Assembly (NCBI GenBank): GCA_021818905.1
Contig: JAKASS010000004.1
Coordinates: forward strand, 1 to 64,000
Reading direction: 5' to 3'
Length of the DNA: 64,000 nt
Source of the DNA: Nanobdellota archaeon
GTDB lineage: Archaea; Nanobdellota; Nanobdellia; Parvarchaeales; Parvarchaeaceae
A model generated the notes under the pieces. The model had not been told where the DNA came from. It saw nothing but the letters and a program-made list of their open reading frames with translations, and made no database searches. Positions within the stretch are counted from its first letter, which is position 1. The number at the start of each line of letters is the position of its first letter. Below are positions 1 through 8,915 of this stretch, piece by piece. A program made the translations under genes and the position numbers.

Positions 1-111
1 GTGGAATCTAAAATATTTTTTAAGGTGTTTGTCTATCCAATCACCATATTTTTCCTTTGCAACCAAAGCCACGATTGCAGATGCGTCCAAAACTATGTCT
101 TCAATGCCCAT
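1..111 (-). CDS. VapC-type PIN-domain toxin, N-terminal part (cut by window edge)
   Basis: Only the first 37 codons are in the window. They begin MGIEDIVLDASAIVAL and continue VAKEKYGDWIDKHL. The hydrophobic strand followed by D-A-S-A is the first acidic motif of PIN-domain ribonucleases, the toxins of VapBC systems that cut tRNA or rRNA. The gene follows the small antitoxin-like gene on the minus strand and its ATG (109-111) overlaps that gene by 11 bases, the usual antitoxin-toxin coupling. The remaining catalytic acids lie outside the window, so activity cannot be judged. Confidence 0.7.
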   Translation of the reverse strand, partial: MGIEDIVLDASAIVALVAKEKYGDWIDKHLKKYFRFH

Positions 112-334
112 TTTCCCTGTCTTTTCTTATTATTTCCGCTGCCGAGTTCGTAACGGGTTTTTTCAAAGAATGCGATGTTTTTCTGACGTTTTCCAAAGTA
201 CTTTCCAATCTTGCCCTATGTACAATGTCTTCCATATACACTTGTATCTCTTTTGCATAGTCTATTCCTAATGCGTCTAATCGCTTTTTCAAATCTTCAG
301 TGATCCTAACTGAAATCACTTCGCTCTTTTTCAT
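101..334 (-). CDS. VapB-like antitoxin
   Basis: The 77-residue protein starts MKKSEVISVRITEDLKKRLD. A short strand followed by two helices (EVISVRI then EDLKKRLDALGID) resembles a ribbon-helix-helix DNA-binding domain. A charged C-terminal tail (residues 40-77) would wrap the toxin. It sits directly upstream of, and overlaps, a PIN-domain toxin gene, so the inferred role is neutralising the toxin and repressing its own promoter. The family call rests on length, fold pattern and context rather than on a diagnostic motif. Confidence 0.65.
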   Translation of the reverse strand: MKKSEVISVRITEDLKKRLDALGIDYAKEIQVYMEDIVHRARLESTLENVRKTSHSLKKPVTNSAAEIIRKDRENGH

Positions 335-619
335 ATCATACGAAAGCCGTCTATTTTTTTATAGTTTACTATATATACACAATTAAATCTTTTAAATCCA
401 AAGATTTTTGGCCGCTAATAAAATAAAAAAACATGAGTTTATTGCAATAATTTTTCAATGAGATGCATAAGCGTAGGAATATTAATAAAAATTGATAAGA
501 TTATATAATAAATCAATATAAAAATATAGAAATATAAGAGATAAAAGTATTTATATGATAATAATCCTTTATTAATATGAAATTAAGTTGCATTATTGTG
601 CGATTTATACGAAAATTAT
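335..619. other. AT-rich divergent promoter region
   Basis: This 285-base gap separates the minus-strand VapBC from the plus-strand AbiE pair. It is very AT-rich, with several TATA-like stretches (for example around 357-376 and 500-575). No coding sequence or RNA gene is apparent. It probably holds both promoters; no particular box can be assigned with confidence. Confidence 0.5.
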
Positions 620-1213
620 ATGAAACCAGCTGAAATAATAGAAATGTTTAAAGAAAATGGCAAAAGAACGTTCAATTTATCCGAATATGCCGCTATGGCG
701 AATAAATCTGATAAATATTCGTCATTGATACTTTCAAAAAATAAAAACATAAAAAGAATAGAAGGCGGCAAATTTTACTTAAACGACACAAATATATATG
801 AGATCGCAAGTAACATAGTCTACCCTTCGTATATATCCTTGTTTTCGGCGCTGAGATATTATAACCTTACGACTCAGACATTCAATACGATATTCGTGCT
901 ATCTCCTAAAAGCCATAAAACCCTTGAAGCGGAAGGATATAAGATAAAGTTCGTGAAGATGGATAAGACTAAGATCTTTGGCTACGCACGCAAGGGCGGC
1001 GCTTTTATAGCTTCGATAGAAAAAGCGACAGTGGACTGCATTTATTTTGATCTATCCGAAGAATACGTTAAAACTGCTTTGTCCGAAGCAGAAAACATGG
1101 ATTACCGGAAGCTTTTTGCCTATGCTTACTTGATGAAAAGCGAGAAGCTACTGTCAAAGCTTGGCAGGCTTATCAAAGAATCCAGTGAGAACGTAGTGTC
1201 GAACGATCAGTAA
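620..1213 (+). CDS. AbiEi-type antitoxin / transcriptional regulator
   Basis: About 197 residues with an N-terminal winged-helix-like part (FNLSEYAAMANKSDKYSSLI) and the C-terminal AbiEi pattern: EIASNIVYPSYISLFSAL, then a strand-rich region and FIASIEKATVDCIYF. In type IV AbiE systems this protein represses the operon and opposes the nucleotidyltransferase toxin encoded next. ATG 620 is chosen over an in-frame TTG at 596 because the paralogue at 60642-61316 begins at the equivalent point (MKAKDF against MKPAEI). The toxin gene starts one base after the stop. Confidence 0.8.
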   Translation: MKPAEIIEMFKENGKRTFNLSEYAAMANKSDKYSSLILSKNKNIKRIEGGKFYLNDTNIYEIASNIVYPSYISLFSALRYYNLTTQTFNTIFVLSPKSHKTLEAEGYKIKFVKMDKTKIFGYARKGGAFIASIEKATVDCIYFDLSEEYVKTALSEAENMDYRKLFAYAYLMKSEKLLSKLGRLIKESSENVVSNDQ

Positions 1214-1214
1214 T

Positions 1215-1970
1215 ATGATTAGCAGAAAAGAACTTTTAGAGCAGGGGGGCCTGAATAAATTCAATGTACAGCAGTCGGAAATAGATTATCTCCAGCACAT
1301 AGTCCTTGCTTTCCTGTACAAAAACCCGCAGAACGGATTGATATTCAAGGGCGGGACTGCCTTGCAAAAGGCTTACGGTTTGGGCAGGTTTTCAGAAGAC
1401 CTCGACTTCGATGCGGAAGGCGAAAACGTCAATGCTTTCATAGAAAATGCCATAAAAGGCGTTAAAAACTATTACGATCTTGATTATAAATTTACGGAGA
1501 ATGGACTTTCTTCTACTTTTAATCTGAAAATAAAAGGCCCGTTATTCGATGGAAATGACATTTCAAGGGAGACTATAAGGCTAGAATTAAGCAAGCGGGA
1601 AAAGCTTTTGCTAGAAGCCGAAAAGGTCTTTATCACACCTTCTTACAAGGATCTTAAGACATACGAATTAATCGTGATGAAAAAAGAGGAGATCCTTGCT
1701 GAAAAGATCAGGGCATTGGTTTACGGAGATCGTGCAAGAGACGTATACGACCTGTGGTTTTTGCTGGGAAAAGGGACAAAGGTGGAGAGAGAGTTGATAA
1801 ACAAAAAGCTTGGCCTTTATTCAAAAGGCAAAAATCTGGCGGATTTTGATTTAGCAAAAGAAATAGAGAAAGAACGTAAAAAATGGGGCACTGAAATAAG
1901 TTTATTGACAAAGACTCTGCCTCCTTTCGATGAAGCTAAGGAAACCATCTTAGCTGCGTTAACAAAGTGA
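1215..1970 (+). CDS. AbiEii-type nucleotidyltransferase toxin
   Basis: The 251-residue protein carries the AbiEii/DUF1814 signature LIFKGGTALQKAYG followed by RFSEDLDFDAEG (residues about 41-70). The GGT and D-x-D residues form the nucleotidyltransferase site. Further family elements are the lysine-rich EEILAEKIRALVYGDRARDVYDL block near residue 155 (quoted in part: AEKIRALVYGDRARDVYD). AbiEii toxins modify tRNA 3' ends with nucleotides and cause growth arrest or phage abortive infection. It is adjacent to its antitoxin gene and is a full-length, undamaged copy. A second pair lies at 59885-61316. Confidence 0.85.
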   Translation: MISRKELLEQGGLNKFNVQQSEIDYLQHIVLAFLYKNPQNGLIFKGGTALQKAYGLGRFSEDLDFDAEGENVNAFIENAIKGVKNYYDLDYKFTENGLSSTFNLKIKGPLFDGNDISRETIRLELSKREKLLLEAEKVFITPSYKDLKTYELIVMKKEEILAEKIRALVYGDRARDVYDLWFLLGKGTKVERELINKKLGLYSKGKNLADFDLAKEIEKERKKWGTEISLLTKTLPPFDEAKETILAALTK

Positions 1971-2058
1971 GCGGGAAATCCCGCATGCTTTAGTGGCGGG
2001 ATGGGGGCGAATAAAAGGATGGAAGCTGATCTCTTGTCGGTCACTGCATGCAGAAAGC

Positions 2059-2112
2059 TTTAAATACTATGTATATTCTATAAACTACTTAGTAGTAGAT
2101 TAATTAAGGAGG
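2059..2112 (+). promoter_or_regulatory. TATA box and strong Shine-Dalgarno for the 2120 gene
   Basis: A TTTAAATA box lies at 2059-2066 and an AAGGAGG at 2106-2112, seven bases before the ATG at 2120. Together they imply a leadered mRNA, in contrast to the leaderless layout of many genes here. The same TATA plus AAGGAGGTTT arrangement precedes the mobile-unit gene at 40836. Confidence 0.55.
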
Positions 2113-2119
2113 TTTTAAA

Positions 2120-2434
2120 ATGGTAACGAAACGAAAGGTTTTAACGGAATTGCTAAAAGACGCGGGAAGCGGACTTAAATGCGCGGCGAAAGGATGGGCT
2201 ACTTATTCTAAATATCCGGTGCTGTGGAGCGCCGGTGAGGCCACCGTGGCAGGATTTGTTGAAGGGGCTATTTACAGTGCGGCAGGGCTGACGGCGGGAT
2301 TACTTGCGCTGAATTCGCCTTACACAGATCTAACACTTTTAGGAATACCGATAACGATGGTCGGACGCGGCTTACATTACAAATACAGCGAGAAAAAAGC
2401 TGAATTAACCGCGCGAGAAGAATTAGATGCGTAA
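2120..2434 (+). CDS. Small membrane-associated protein of unknown function
   Basis: The 104-residue product is not recognised. Residues 1-30 are basic (MVTKRKVLTELLKDAGSGLK). Residues about 45-70 form a glycine/alanine-rich hydrophobic stretch (VAGFVEGAIYSAAGLTAGLL), followed by a shorter hydrophobic segment near 77-86 and a charged tail. One or two membrane helices are plausible. A strong Shine-Dalgarno supports real translation. It stands alone between the AbiE pair and the convergent aconitase gene. Confidence 0.55.
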   Translation: MVTKRKVLTELLKDAGSGLKCAAKGWATYSKYPVLWSAGEATVAGFVEGAIYSAAGLTAGLLALNSPYTDLTLLGIPITMVGRGLHYKYSEKKAELTAREELDA

Positions 2435-2524
2435 GAGCGATAAAAATATGGACGAAGACTTGGAAAGGAGTTTGCTATCAAAATGAGAGATTCGACACGC
2501 GAGTCTATCCTTCAGAATCACCAC

Positions 2525-5341
2525 TTATACCACAAGTTTTTTGATTACGTAATTTAGTATCCCGCCAGAGCGATAATATTCTAGCTCGATTTGGGAGTCT
2601 ATACGGCTAGCTAATGTCGCGCTTGTGATCTGTCCATTGTCTGACCTTGTAAAGGTCAGCTCTATTTTGTCTCTCGGGCTCATCTCGTTCCTTAGATTGA
2701 TCGATACGGGCTTGCCGAAGTCTATCTTAAGAGACGCCGCGTCTTCGCCTTCTTTGAATTGTAATGGCATGACACCCATACCGATAAGGTTCGATCTGTG
2801 TATTCTCTCAAAGGTCTTTACGATCACCGCTTTCACCCCTAAAAGTGCGGGGCCTTTTGCGGCCCAATCCCGGCTGCTTCCTTGTCCAAAATCTTTCCCG
2901 CCGAACACTACCAAAGGGATTTTTTCTTCCTTATATTGCGTGGCTGCATCGAATATGCTCACCTGCTTTTTGTCGGGATAATGCAAAGTAAATCCACCTT
3001 CTACACCCGGGACCATAAGATTCTTTATCAGGTTATTTGCAAACGTGCCGCGCATCATCACCTCATGGTTTCCCCTTCTTGAACCGTAAGTATTGAAGTC
3101 TTCAGTCTTCACGCCTAAAGAAGAAAGGTATTTACCCGCGGGGGTATTAGGGCTAAAACCTCCAGCCGGTGAGATATGGTCAGTAGATATTCCGTCGCCG
3201 AAAGCCGCTAAAACCCGCGCATTTTCGATTTTGGATATTTTTCTATCTTCTCCTGGGTCAAAGCCGTCAAAGAATGGGGGCAGTCTTATATATGTGCTCT
3301 TGTCTTCCCATCCATACACTTTCCCTTTAGGGATAAAAAGACCGTTCCAGTACGGATTGACTTCGAATATGTGACTTCCGTATTCTTTTTCGAACAATTC
3401 TTCTCCGACGACCTTCTTTACTATCTGATTTATCTCATCTTTTGTTGGCCAGATGTCTTTTAGATAGACATCGTCGCCTTTGTCGTTTTTTGCCAATGGT
3501 TCAGTCGTAAGGTCTTTTAGGACCGTCCCCGCTATCCCAAACGCAACCAGTAGGGGCGGAGACATCAAATAATTTGCTCTGGTGTCCGGGTTTATCCTGG
3601 CTTCATAGTTACGATTTCCCGATAGCACACTGGCGACCGCTAGTTTGTTTTGATTTATGATACTACTCTGGGGTTCTATCAGTTGTCCTGAATTTCCTAT
3701 GCAGCTTATACAGCCATAAGCGACCAAAGAATATCCTAATTTTGCCAATGGTTCTATAAGGCCTGCTTTCTCCAGGTATCTCGTCACGACTCTAGAACCG
3801 GGCCCGAGGCTGGTTTTCACTTTTCTTGTGTCTACCTTCAGGCCTTTCTCCAAAGCTTTTTTAGCGAGCAGCCCCGCGGCGATCATTACGGCGGGATTGC
3901 TGGTATTAGTGCAGCTAGTTATAGATGATATAACGACGTCTCCGTCGGACAGTGTAGTTTCATATCCGTCCGGATAGGTCAACTTGACGCTCTTGACTTT
4001 TTCATGATCTGTTGTGGCTCTTTGAACGCCCGCTTTTGCGACAGCACTTTCAGAAGCTAACCTCGCCAGATCCGCGGCCGTGACGCCATTTGTAAGTTTT
4101 TGTGCGGACAGGAACGTGTCTTTAAAATTATTAGGCAAAGCGCCCAGTGGCAACTGTTGCTTTGGCTGGCTTGGCCCAGATACACTGGGCACGATTTTTC
4201 CTAGATCTACCTCGAGTATATCGCTGTATTCTACTTTATTGTAGTCTATATCGAACATTTCCTGGGCTTCATAATATTTTCTTATCAATTCTAACTGTAT
4301 ATCTTTTCTCCCCGTAAGCTTCATGTAAGTCAAAGTCTCTTCGTCCGGAGGAAATACCGCTATCGTCGCGCCATATTCTGGACACATATTAGAAAGCGTC
4401 GCTCTGTCTGGCAGCGAAAGACCCTTTAAGCCATCGCCCAAAAATTCGACAAACATCCCAACGACCCCCTTCTCCCTAAGCATTTTTGTCAGTGTAAGAG
4501 CAAAGTCCGTTGCAGTCGTCCCTTCCTTTAACTTTCCAGTCAAATTTACACCGAGGACTTTGGGGGTCACAAATGAGACTGGTTGATCTAGTAACGCAGC
4601 TTCGGCTTCTATCCCCCCGACACCAAAGCCGACGATGCCCAGAGCGTCTATCATAGTCGTATGGGAGTCTGTCCCGACAAGCGTGTCTGGAAAAGCGATT
4701 GTTCCGTCTTTGGTCTTCTTTAATGTGACACACGTGCCAAGATATTCTAAGTCGACTTGGTGGCAGATCCCGGCGGATGGGGGGAATACCCTCAGGCCGC
4801 TGAAAGCCCCATTGGCCCATTTCAATAACTGGTATCTTTCCTTGTTACGCTCCACCTCTTTCTCCTGGTTCTTTGCAAATGCATCGGGCCGATTAAAGAA
4901 GTCTACCTGCACAGAATGGTCGATTATAAGATCAGTGGGCATTATTGGTTGTACCAAGTCCGCCGACTTTCCAAGTTTAACGACGTAATCTCGCATTGCG
5001 GCTAGGTCTACAATGGCCGGTACGCCGGTGAAGTCCTGCATCAATATTCTGGAGACCTTAAATGGTATGTCCCTATCCGCTGGATCTTTTGGGTCCCAAT
5101 TTGCTAAGGCTTTGACATCCTCCCCGGTCACAGCTTTGCCGTCTAAATTTCTAAGTAAAGATTCTAGTACGACTCTTATCGAGAACGGGAGGCGTGCAAA
5201 GTCCAACCTTAGATCCCTGCCTAAAGCAGGCAGCGAGTAATAAGTTATTTCTTGAGAATCGGATAGTCTAAAGGTCGCGGTGACTCCCGAAAGTTTACTG
5301 CTCAAGCCGGCAGATTCCGATCGTATAGTTTTCGATGCCAC
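2525..5341 (-). CDS. acnA: Aconitate hydratase (AcnA type)
   Basis: The 938-residue enzyme interconverts citrate and isocitrate in the cytosol through a [4Fe-4S] cluster. The cluster ligands are visible as ISSCTNTSNP (near residue 472) and GCISCIGNSG (near 540). The substrate-site motif SDHTT-like DSHTTMIDALG and the swivel-domain VVFGGKDFGQGSSRDWA are also present. Length and domain order match the bacterial/archaeal AcnA/IRP1 family. It is one of several TCA enzymes in the window, encoded on the minus strand and separate from the plus-strand sdh-suc-citrate synthase block. Nothing is missing. Confidence 0.96.
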   Translation of the reverse strand: MASKTIRSESAGLSSKLSGVTATFRLSDSQEITYYSLPALGRDLRLDFARLPFSIRVVLESLLRNLDGKAVTGEDVKALANWDPKDPADRDIPFKVSRILMQDFTGVPAIVDLAAMRDYVVKLGKSADLVQPIMPTDLIIDHSVQVDFFNRPDAFAKNQEKEVERNKERYQLLKWANGAFSGLRVFPPSAGICHQVDLEYLGTCVTLKKTKDGTIAFPDTLVGTDSHTTMIDALGIVGFGVGGIEAEAALLDQPVSFVTPKVLGVNLTGKLKEGTTATDFALTLTKMLREKGVVGMFVEFLGDGLKGLSLPDRATLSNMCPEYGATIAVFPPDEETLTYMKLTGRKDIQLELIRKYYEAQEMFDIDYNKVEYSDILEVDLGKIVPSVSGPSQPKQQLPLGALPNNFKDTFLSAQKLTNGVTAADLARLASESAVAKAGVQRATTDHEKVKSVKLTYPDGYETTLSDGDVVISSITSCTNTSNPAVMIAAGLLAKKALEKGLKVDTRKVKTSLGPGSRVVTRYLEKAGLIEPLAKLGYSLVAYGCISCIGNSGQLIEPQSSIINQNKLAVASVLSGNRNYEARINPDTRANYLMSPPLLVAFGIAGTVLKDLTTEPLAKNDKGDDVYLKDIWPTKDEINQIVKKVVGEELFEKEYGSHIFEVNPYWNGLFIPKGKVYGWEDKSTYIRLPPFFDGFDPGEDRKISKIENARVLAAFGDGISTDHISPAGGFSPNTPAGKYLSSLGVKTEDFNTYGSRRGNHEVMMRGTFANNLIKNLMVPGVEGGFTLHYPDKKQVSIFDAATQYKEEKIPLVVFGGKDFGQGSSRDWAAKGPALLGVKAVIVKTFERIHRSNLIGMGVMPLQFKEGEDAASLKIDFGKPVSINLRNEMSPRDKIELTFTRSDNGQITSATLASRIDSQIELEYYRSGGILNYVIKKLVV

Positions 5342-5380
5342 TACAATGATTGATTTTCTTAAATTTAAACGATTATTTGA

Positions 5381-5929
5381 CTATAGGTATGGGCCTAGCT
5401 TTTTGGCACTTTCTTGCACACTCAGTCTCTTAATTTCGTCCGCATGCTCTGGTTCATTTCTTCTCGCTTCCCTTTTATTGTTACGTTCTTCTAATTCTTT
5501 CTGGCGGGTATAATAAGAACTTAAGATTTGTTTATAGTTTCTGCTAGCAAGGCGGTGAAGTCGCTCTTCCCATGGCCCCTCGACAAAAGGTTCTATTTCG
5601 ATTTTCGCCGCGTATGGGCCCGTTTCTGTTAAATCTGATGCTTTATCTACAGGTTCGGTTGAACGCAAATGGAATAATAAATTTCCTCCTTCATAAACAT
5701 AGAAATCATCTCCATAAATACAGTATTCGCCGCTTGCGTGCACAAAACGGAAGTTCTTATAGCTGGCTTCCCAAGTTATCTCCGTTCTATAACTGTGCTC
5801 TACGCGGTGTGTAATCGCGCCGTGCTTTATAGCAGCGTACTCTATAAGTTGCAAAATCCCAAAAAGTCTTTCTGCTCTATTCTTTACTTTTTTCTCAGCT
5901 AATACAACGTCATCTAGTCTTCTAGCCAT
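5381..5929 (-). CDS. Hypothetical protein
   Basis: The 182-residue product is not recognised. It has a basic N-terminus (MARRLDDVVLAEKKVKNRAERLF), a central strand-rich part rich in aromatic residues (ITWEASYKNFRFVHASGEYCIYG), and a strongly charged helical C-terminus from about residue 130 (YYTRQKELEERNNKREARRN). No signal peptide or membrane segment is seen. It is followed at 40 bases by the aconitase gene on the same strand but no functional link is evident. Start ATG at 5927-5929 is preceded by an AT-rich promoter region. Confidence 0.55.
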   Translation of the reverse strand: MARRLDDVVLAEKKVKNRAERLFGILQLIEYAAIKHGAITHRVEHSYRTEITWEASYKNFRFVHASGEYCIYGDDFYVYEGGNLLFHLRSTEPVDKASDLTETGPYAAKIEIEPFVEGPWEERLHRLASRNYKQILSSYYTRQKELEERNNKREARRNEPEHADEIKRLSVQESAKKLGPYL

Positions 5930-5991
5930 AACACCACTCAGTTTATGATAGTCAATGCTAATATTTATATATCCTAAGAATCTTATTTAGA

Positions 5992-6678
5992 CTAAGAATA
6001 TTTACGTAAAAGATCATTTTCTACGATCTTTGCAAGTTTAGGATTATTCTTGCGAACGAAATCCATATAGCTTACACAAAGCTCTTTGCTGGCTGGGCTT
6101 AGTTCACCCGTATCGCTGTCAACGCCTTCGGGAACCCACATTAAGTAGGCTTTTTCAAGATGCGACTTTGGGTCTTTCCTTATCTGTGGGCCAATAAGCC
6201 CCTTTACCGTATCCCATATCCAATACTTGCCATTTACTTTTTCGCAGAACCTTAAAACTGCCGGTAATGGAAAACCGCTTGCAATGCCGAACTCGTCGGT
6301 GTTTTTTGCGTATAAGTGGTCTCTATTGTCATATTTGTCGGTGCTTACGCTGAATTCGATGCTAACATAGTATTTCTTTTGTCCCATGTTGAATTTGCTT
6401 CTTATGTCCACCCCTGAAAGATCGGCACAAAGACCCAATTGCTTTGTAAGTATATCCTTGATCCGTTTTCTTTCTCTTTGAGCCGCGGCATGGCCGTCGT
6501 TAAATCTTACCGGTGAATCGCTGACACCCTCTAGGTGGAAATTGATATAACCGGCAGGCACTAATCCGTTCGAGATTAGGTATAGATTTAGGTGACTGTG
6601 AAGATCAAGGCCATAATCTTTAGCCGAGTCGTTTACTATCTCTTCTAGGCTAAGTGACTTGATCGCCTTACGTCCCAT
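5992..6678 (-). CDS. Hypothetical protein
   Basis: A product of about 228 residues beginning MGRKAIKSLSLEEIVNDSAK; it is not recognised. It appears soluble, with mixed alpha/beta composition, and contains a WIWDTVKGLIGPQIRKDPKSH segment, quoted in part, near residue 165. A longer in-frame start at 6759 exists, but a TATA-like TTTATATATTA (about 6702-6712, minus strand) lies 25 bases before ATG 6678, typical of leaderless archaeal transcripts, so the shorter form is preferred. No neighbour suggests a role. Confidence 0.55.
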   Translation of the reverse strand: MGRKAIKSLSLEEIVNDSAKDYGLDLHSHLNLYLISNGLVPAGYINFHLEGVSDSPVRFNDGHAAAQRERKRIKDILTKQLGLCADLSGVDIRSKFNMGQKKYYVSIEFSVSTDKYDNRDHLYAKNTDEFGIASGFPLPAVLRFCEKVNGKYWIWDTVKGLIGPQIRKDPKSHLEKAYLMWVPEGVDSDTGELSPASKELCVSYMDFVRKNNPKLAKIVENDLLRKYS

Positions 6679-6910
6679 AATTCTATTATAAAGAAGCCGG
6701 ATAATATATAAAACTATGATATTCGTTATTTGCTCTCTGTTTTTAAGGCCATAAGACAATCCTTGAACGTCGCCTTCATTTCCACCTTTTAGGTTTTTTG
6801 ATCTTTACTAGAAAAGTTTCTGCCTATGATTTTTGACGCGGCATAAATTTCATGTTCTTTTATATATCTAATTTTTATCATGCGGATTTTATTTTCTAAA
6901 ACCTAGATCT

Positions 6911-8329
6911 TTATTTTTTCTTTTTAGGAGTATCCGGCGAAGTAAGCTTGAAAGGGTCGAATATCTCGTCTAGCTGCTTATCCGGAAGGACTTTCATCTC
7001 TTTAGCCACGTCTTTTATGGATCTATTCTCCTTCAGGGCCCGCTTCACGACTTCTGCAGCCTTTTCGTATCCGATGTATGGATTTAATGCGAGTCCGACG
7101 CCCGGGGTCTTGCTTACCAGCTTTTCTATCCTTTCTTTGTGGGCCACGATGCCGGTGACGGCCTTGTCTACAAAAAGCCTGATTGTCTTGTCGAGTATGT
7201 TTATGTTGTGGGTCATGCAGTAGATTATAAGCGGCATCATTATGTTCAATTCTAGCTGCCCGGCCTGTGCGCACATCATTATGGCTTCGTCGTTCCCGAT
7301 CACCTGAAAGCACACCATCACCAAAGCTTCTGCCATGCTGGGATTCACTTTGTCCGGCATTATTGATGAACCCGGTTGGACTGGTGGCAGGGATATCTCG
7401 CCAAGCCCGGTCACCGGACCAGAATTAAGCAGGCGCATATCGTTTGTTATTTTTATCAGATCTACTGCGAGTAGCCTTAAAACGGAAGAAGTCTCCAGAA
7501 AATCGGCCATAGAAGACGTGCCTTCTGGTAAAAATTCCGTCTGCCGTAGATCAAAGCCGGTAGCCAATCTTAAAGAGTCTACCATATATTTTCGATACTC
7601 CGGGTTAGCGTTTAGCCCCGTGCCTACTGCCGTCGCGCCTATGTTTATCTCCCCAAGATTTTCTATGGCATTGTCGATTCTTCCCTCGTTTCTTCCGACC
7701 ATCCTGGCCCACGTTTCGAACTCCTGCCCCAATCTTATCGGGGCGGCATCCATAAGGTGCGTCCTTCCGCTTTTGATTATCTTGTCAAACTCTCGCGCCT
7801 TGTCCATGAGCGCATCTTTAAGATAGGTAACGGTTTCCTTTAGCCTCATCAATAGGGTTATGGTAGTTATTCTCATCGTAGTAGGTATGACATCGTTCGT
7901 GGACTGGCTTTTATTCACGTCGTCATTTGGATGTATAAGAGAATATTCGCCCCTCTTCCCGCCTAGAAGTTCTATTGCCCTGTTAGCGATGACCTCGTTT
8001 GCGTTCATGTTGTTGGATGTCCCTGCGCCGGCCTGGTAGACGTCTACCACGAACTGGTCCCTTAGTTTTCCGCTTATTATCTCGTCCGCGGCTTTCATTA
8101 TGGCCTTCGCCTTTTTTGCGCCTAAAAGACCGGATCTCATGTTCGCTTCGGCGGCGGCTCTTTTTACGATCACTAGGGAAGTTATAAATTCTGGATAAGG
8201 CCTTATACCGGATATCGGGAAATTGTCGACCGCCCGCTGAGTCTGCACGCCCCAGTATGCATCTTTAGGTACTTCGACTTTTCCAAGATAATCGTGCTCA
8301 GTCCTAAATCCCATATTAAGATTACACAA
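6911..8329 (-). CDS. Class II fumarase / aspartate ammonia-lyase family enzyme
   Basis: The 472-residue protein has the superfamily signature GSSIMPDKVNPSMAEA (near residue 325), whose flexible loop carries the catalytic serine. It also has QSTNDVIPT and a KSGRTHLMDAAPI motif. Fumarases hydrate fumarate to malate; aspartases deaminate aspartate to fumarate. The sequence is mixed: YWGVQTQRAVDNFPISG and AGTSNNMNANEVIANRA occur in both groups, and the aspartase-like GTS is notable. The other TCA genes in the window favour fumarase, but substrate cannot be fixed from sequence reading alone. Start could be at MGFRTEHDYLG, five residues in. Confidence 0.88.
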   Translation of the reverse strand: MCNLNMGFRTEHDYLGKVEVPKDAYWGVQTQRAVDNFPISGIRPYPEFITSLVIVKRAAAEANMRSGLLGAKKAKAIMKAADEIISGKLRDQFVVDVYQAGAGTSNNMNANEVIANRAIELLGGKRGEYSLIHPNDDVNKSQSTNDVIPTTMRITTITLLMRLKETVTYLKDALMDKAREFDKIIKSGRTHLMDAAPIRLGQEFETWARMVGRNEGRIDNAIENLGEINIGATAVGTGLNANPEYRKYMVDSLRLATGFDLRQTEFLPEGTSSMADFLETSSVLRLLAVDLIKITNDMRLLNSGPVTGLGEISLPPVQPGSSIMPDKVNPSMAEALVMVCFQVIGNDEAIMMCAQAGQLELNIMMPLIIYCMTHNINILDKTIRLFVDKAVTGIVAHKERIEKLVSKTPGVGLALNPYIGYEKAAEVVKRALKENRSIKDVAKEMKVLPDKQLDEIFDPFKLTSPDTPKKKK

Positions 8330-8374
8330 ACAAAGTAAATAAAAGCTATCATCCGCCCTTTATTTGGATCTTGT

Positions 8375-8869
8375 TTATAATGTCCTTATCCTTTCTACCA
8401 AGCCAAAATCCATCAGGTCCTTGCTTACGGTTTCCGGGACAAGGTGTCTCCAGCTTTTGCCATTCTTTATCTTTTCCCTGATTTTTGTGCCCGACAATTC
8501 GCTTCTTTTTACTAAGCCGGGCGTTTTTACCTTGAATCCGTTCCTGACAAGGATCTTTTTCGTCAGCGGGTTATTTGTATAGACCGAATCGAATTGAGGT
8601 AGAAGCTGCTGCAATTTAAAAGCCCACAGGTTATCGTTTCCGACGTCCTCGACAGGCACGATATAAAACTCCCTCACCTTTAGATCCCACAGGACATGCG
8701 TTATGATCACTAGCCTTTCGCCCGCGGTTAGCGGGTTCTTGTCTGTATTGGAGAATTGTGCGCTCCCTACCGCGATCACGATCGAATCGTTCGTTTTTAT
8801 CATCTCCTTGAGGACAGCCAAATGCCCGTTATGGAATGGCTGGAATCTTCCTATGAATAGACCTCTCAT
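8375..8869 (-). CDS. nadM: Nicotinamide-nucleotide adenylyltransferase (archaeal NadM)
   Basis: The 164-residue protein joins NMN and ATP to make NAD. It opens with MRGLFIGRFQPFHNGHL, containing the HxGH nucleotidyltransferase motif (here HNGH), and has the second motif SGTKIREKI near residue 127 (the ISxTxIR element, with G in place of S). Length agrees with the archaeal NadM family. It follows the fumarase-like gene by about 45 bases on the same strand. The TATA-like AT run at 8873-8885 may drive it. Confidence 0.93.
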   Translation of the reverse strand: MRGLFIGRFQPFHNGHLAVLKEMIKTNDSIVIAVGSAQFSNTDKNPLTAGERLVIITHVLWDLKVREFYIVPVEDVGNDNLWAFKLQQLLPQFDSVYTNNPLTKKILVRNGFKVKTPGLVKRSELSGTKIREKIKNGKSWRHLVPETVSKDLMDFGLVERIRTL

Positions 8870-8915
8870 AAAATATTATATATAACCTAGTACATAAACT
8901 TTACCGGGACACAGT

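Noticed and set aside
2448-2534. Two tiny frames after the 2120 gene (12 and 24 codons), one behind a GGAAAGGAG sequence
   Set aside because: Too short, no recognisable motif, and the longer one runs into the end of the aconitase gene on the other strand.
6911-8329. A firm fumC name for the class II lyase
   Set aside because: Signature residues shared with aspartases (YWGVQTQR, AGTSNNMN) prevent a definite choice by eye.
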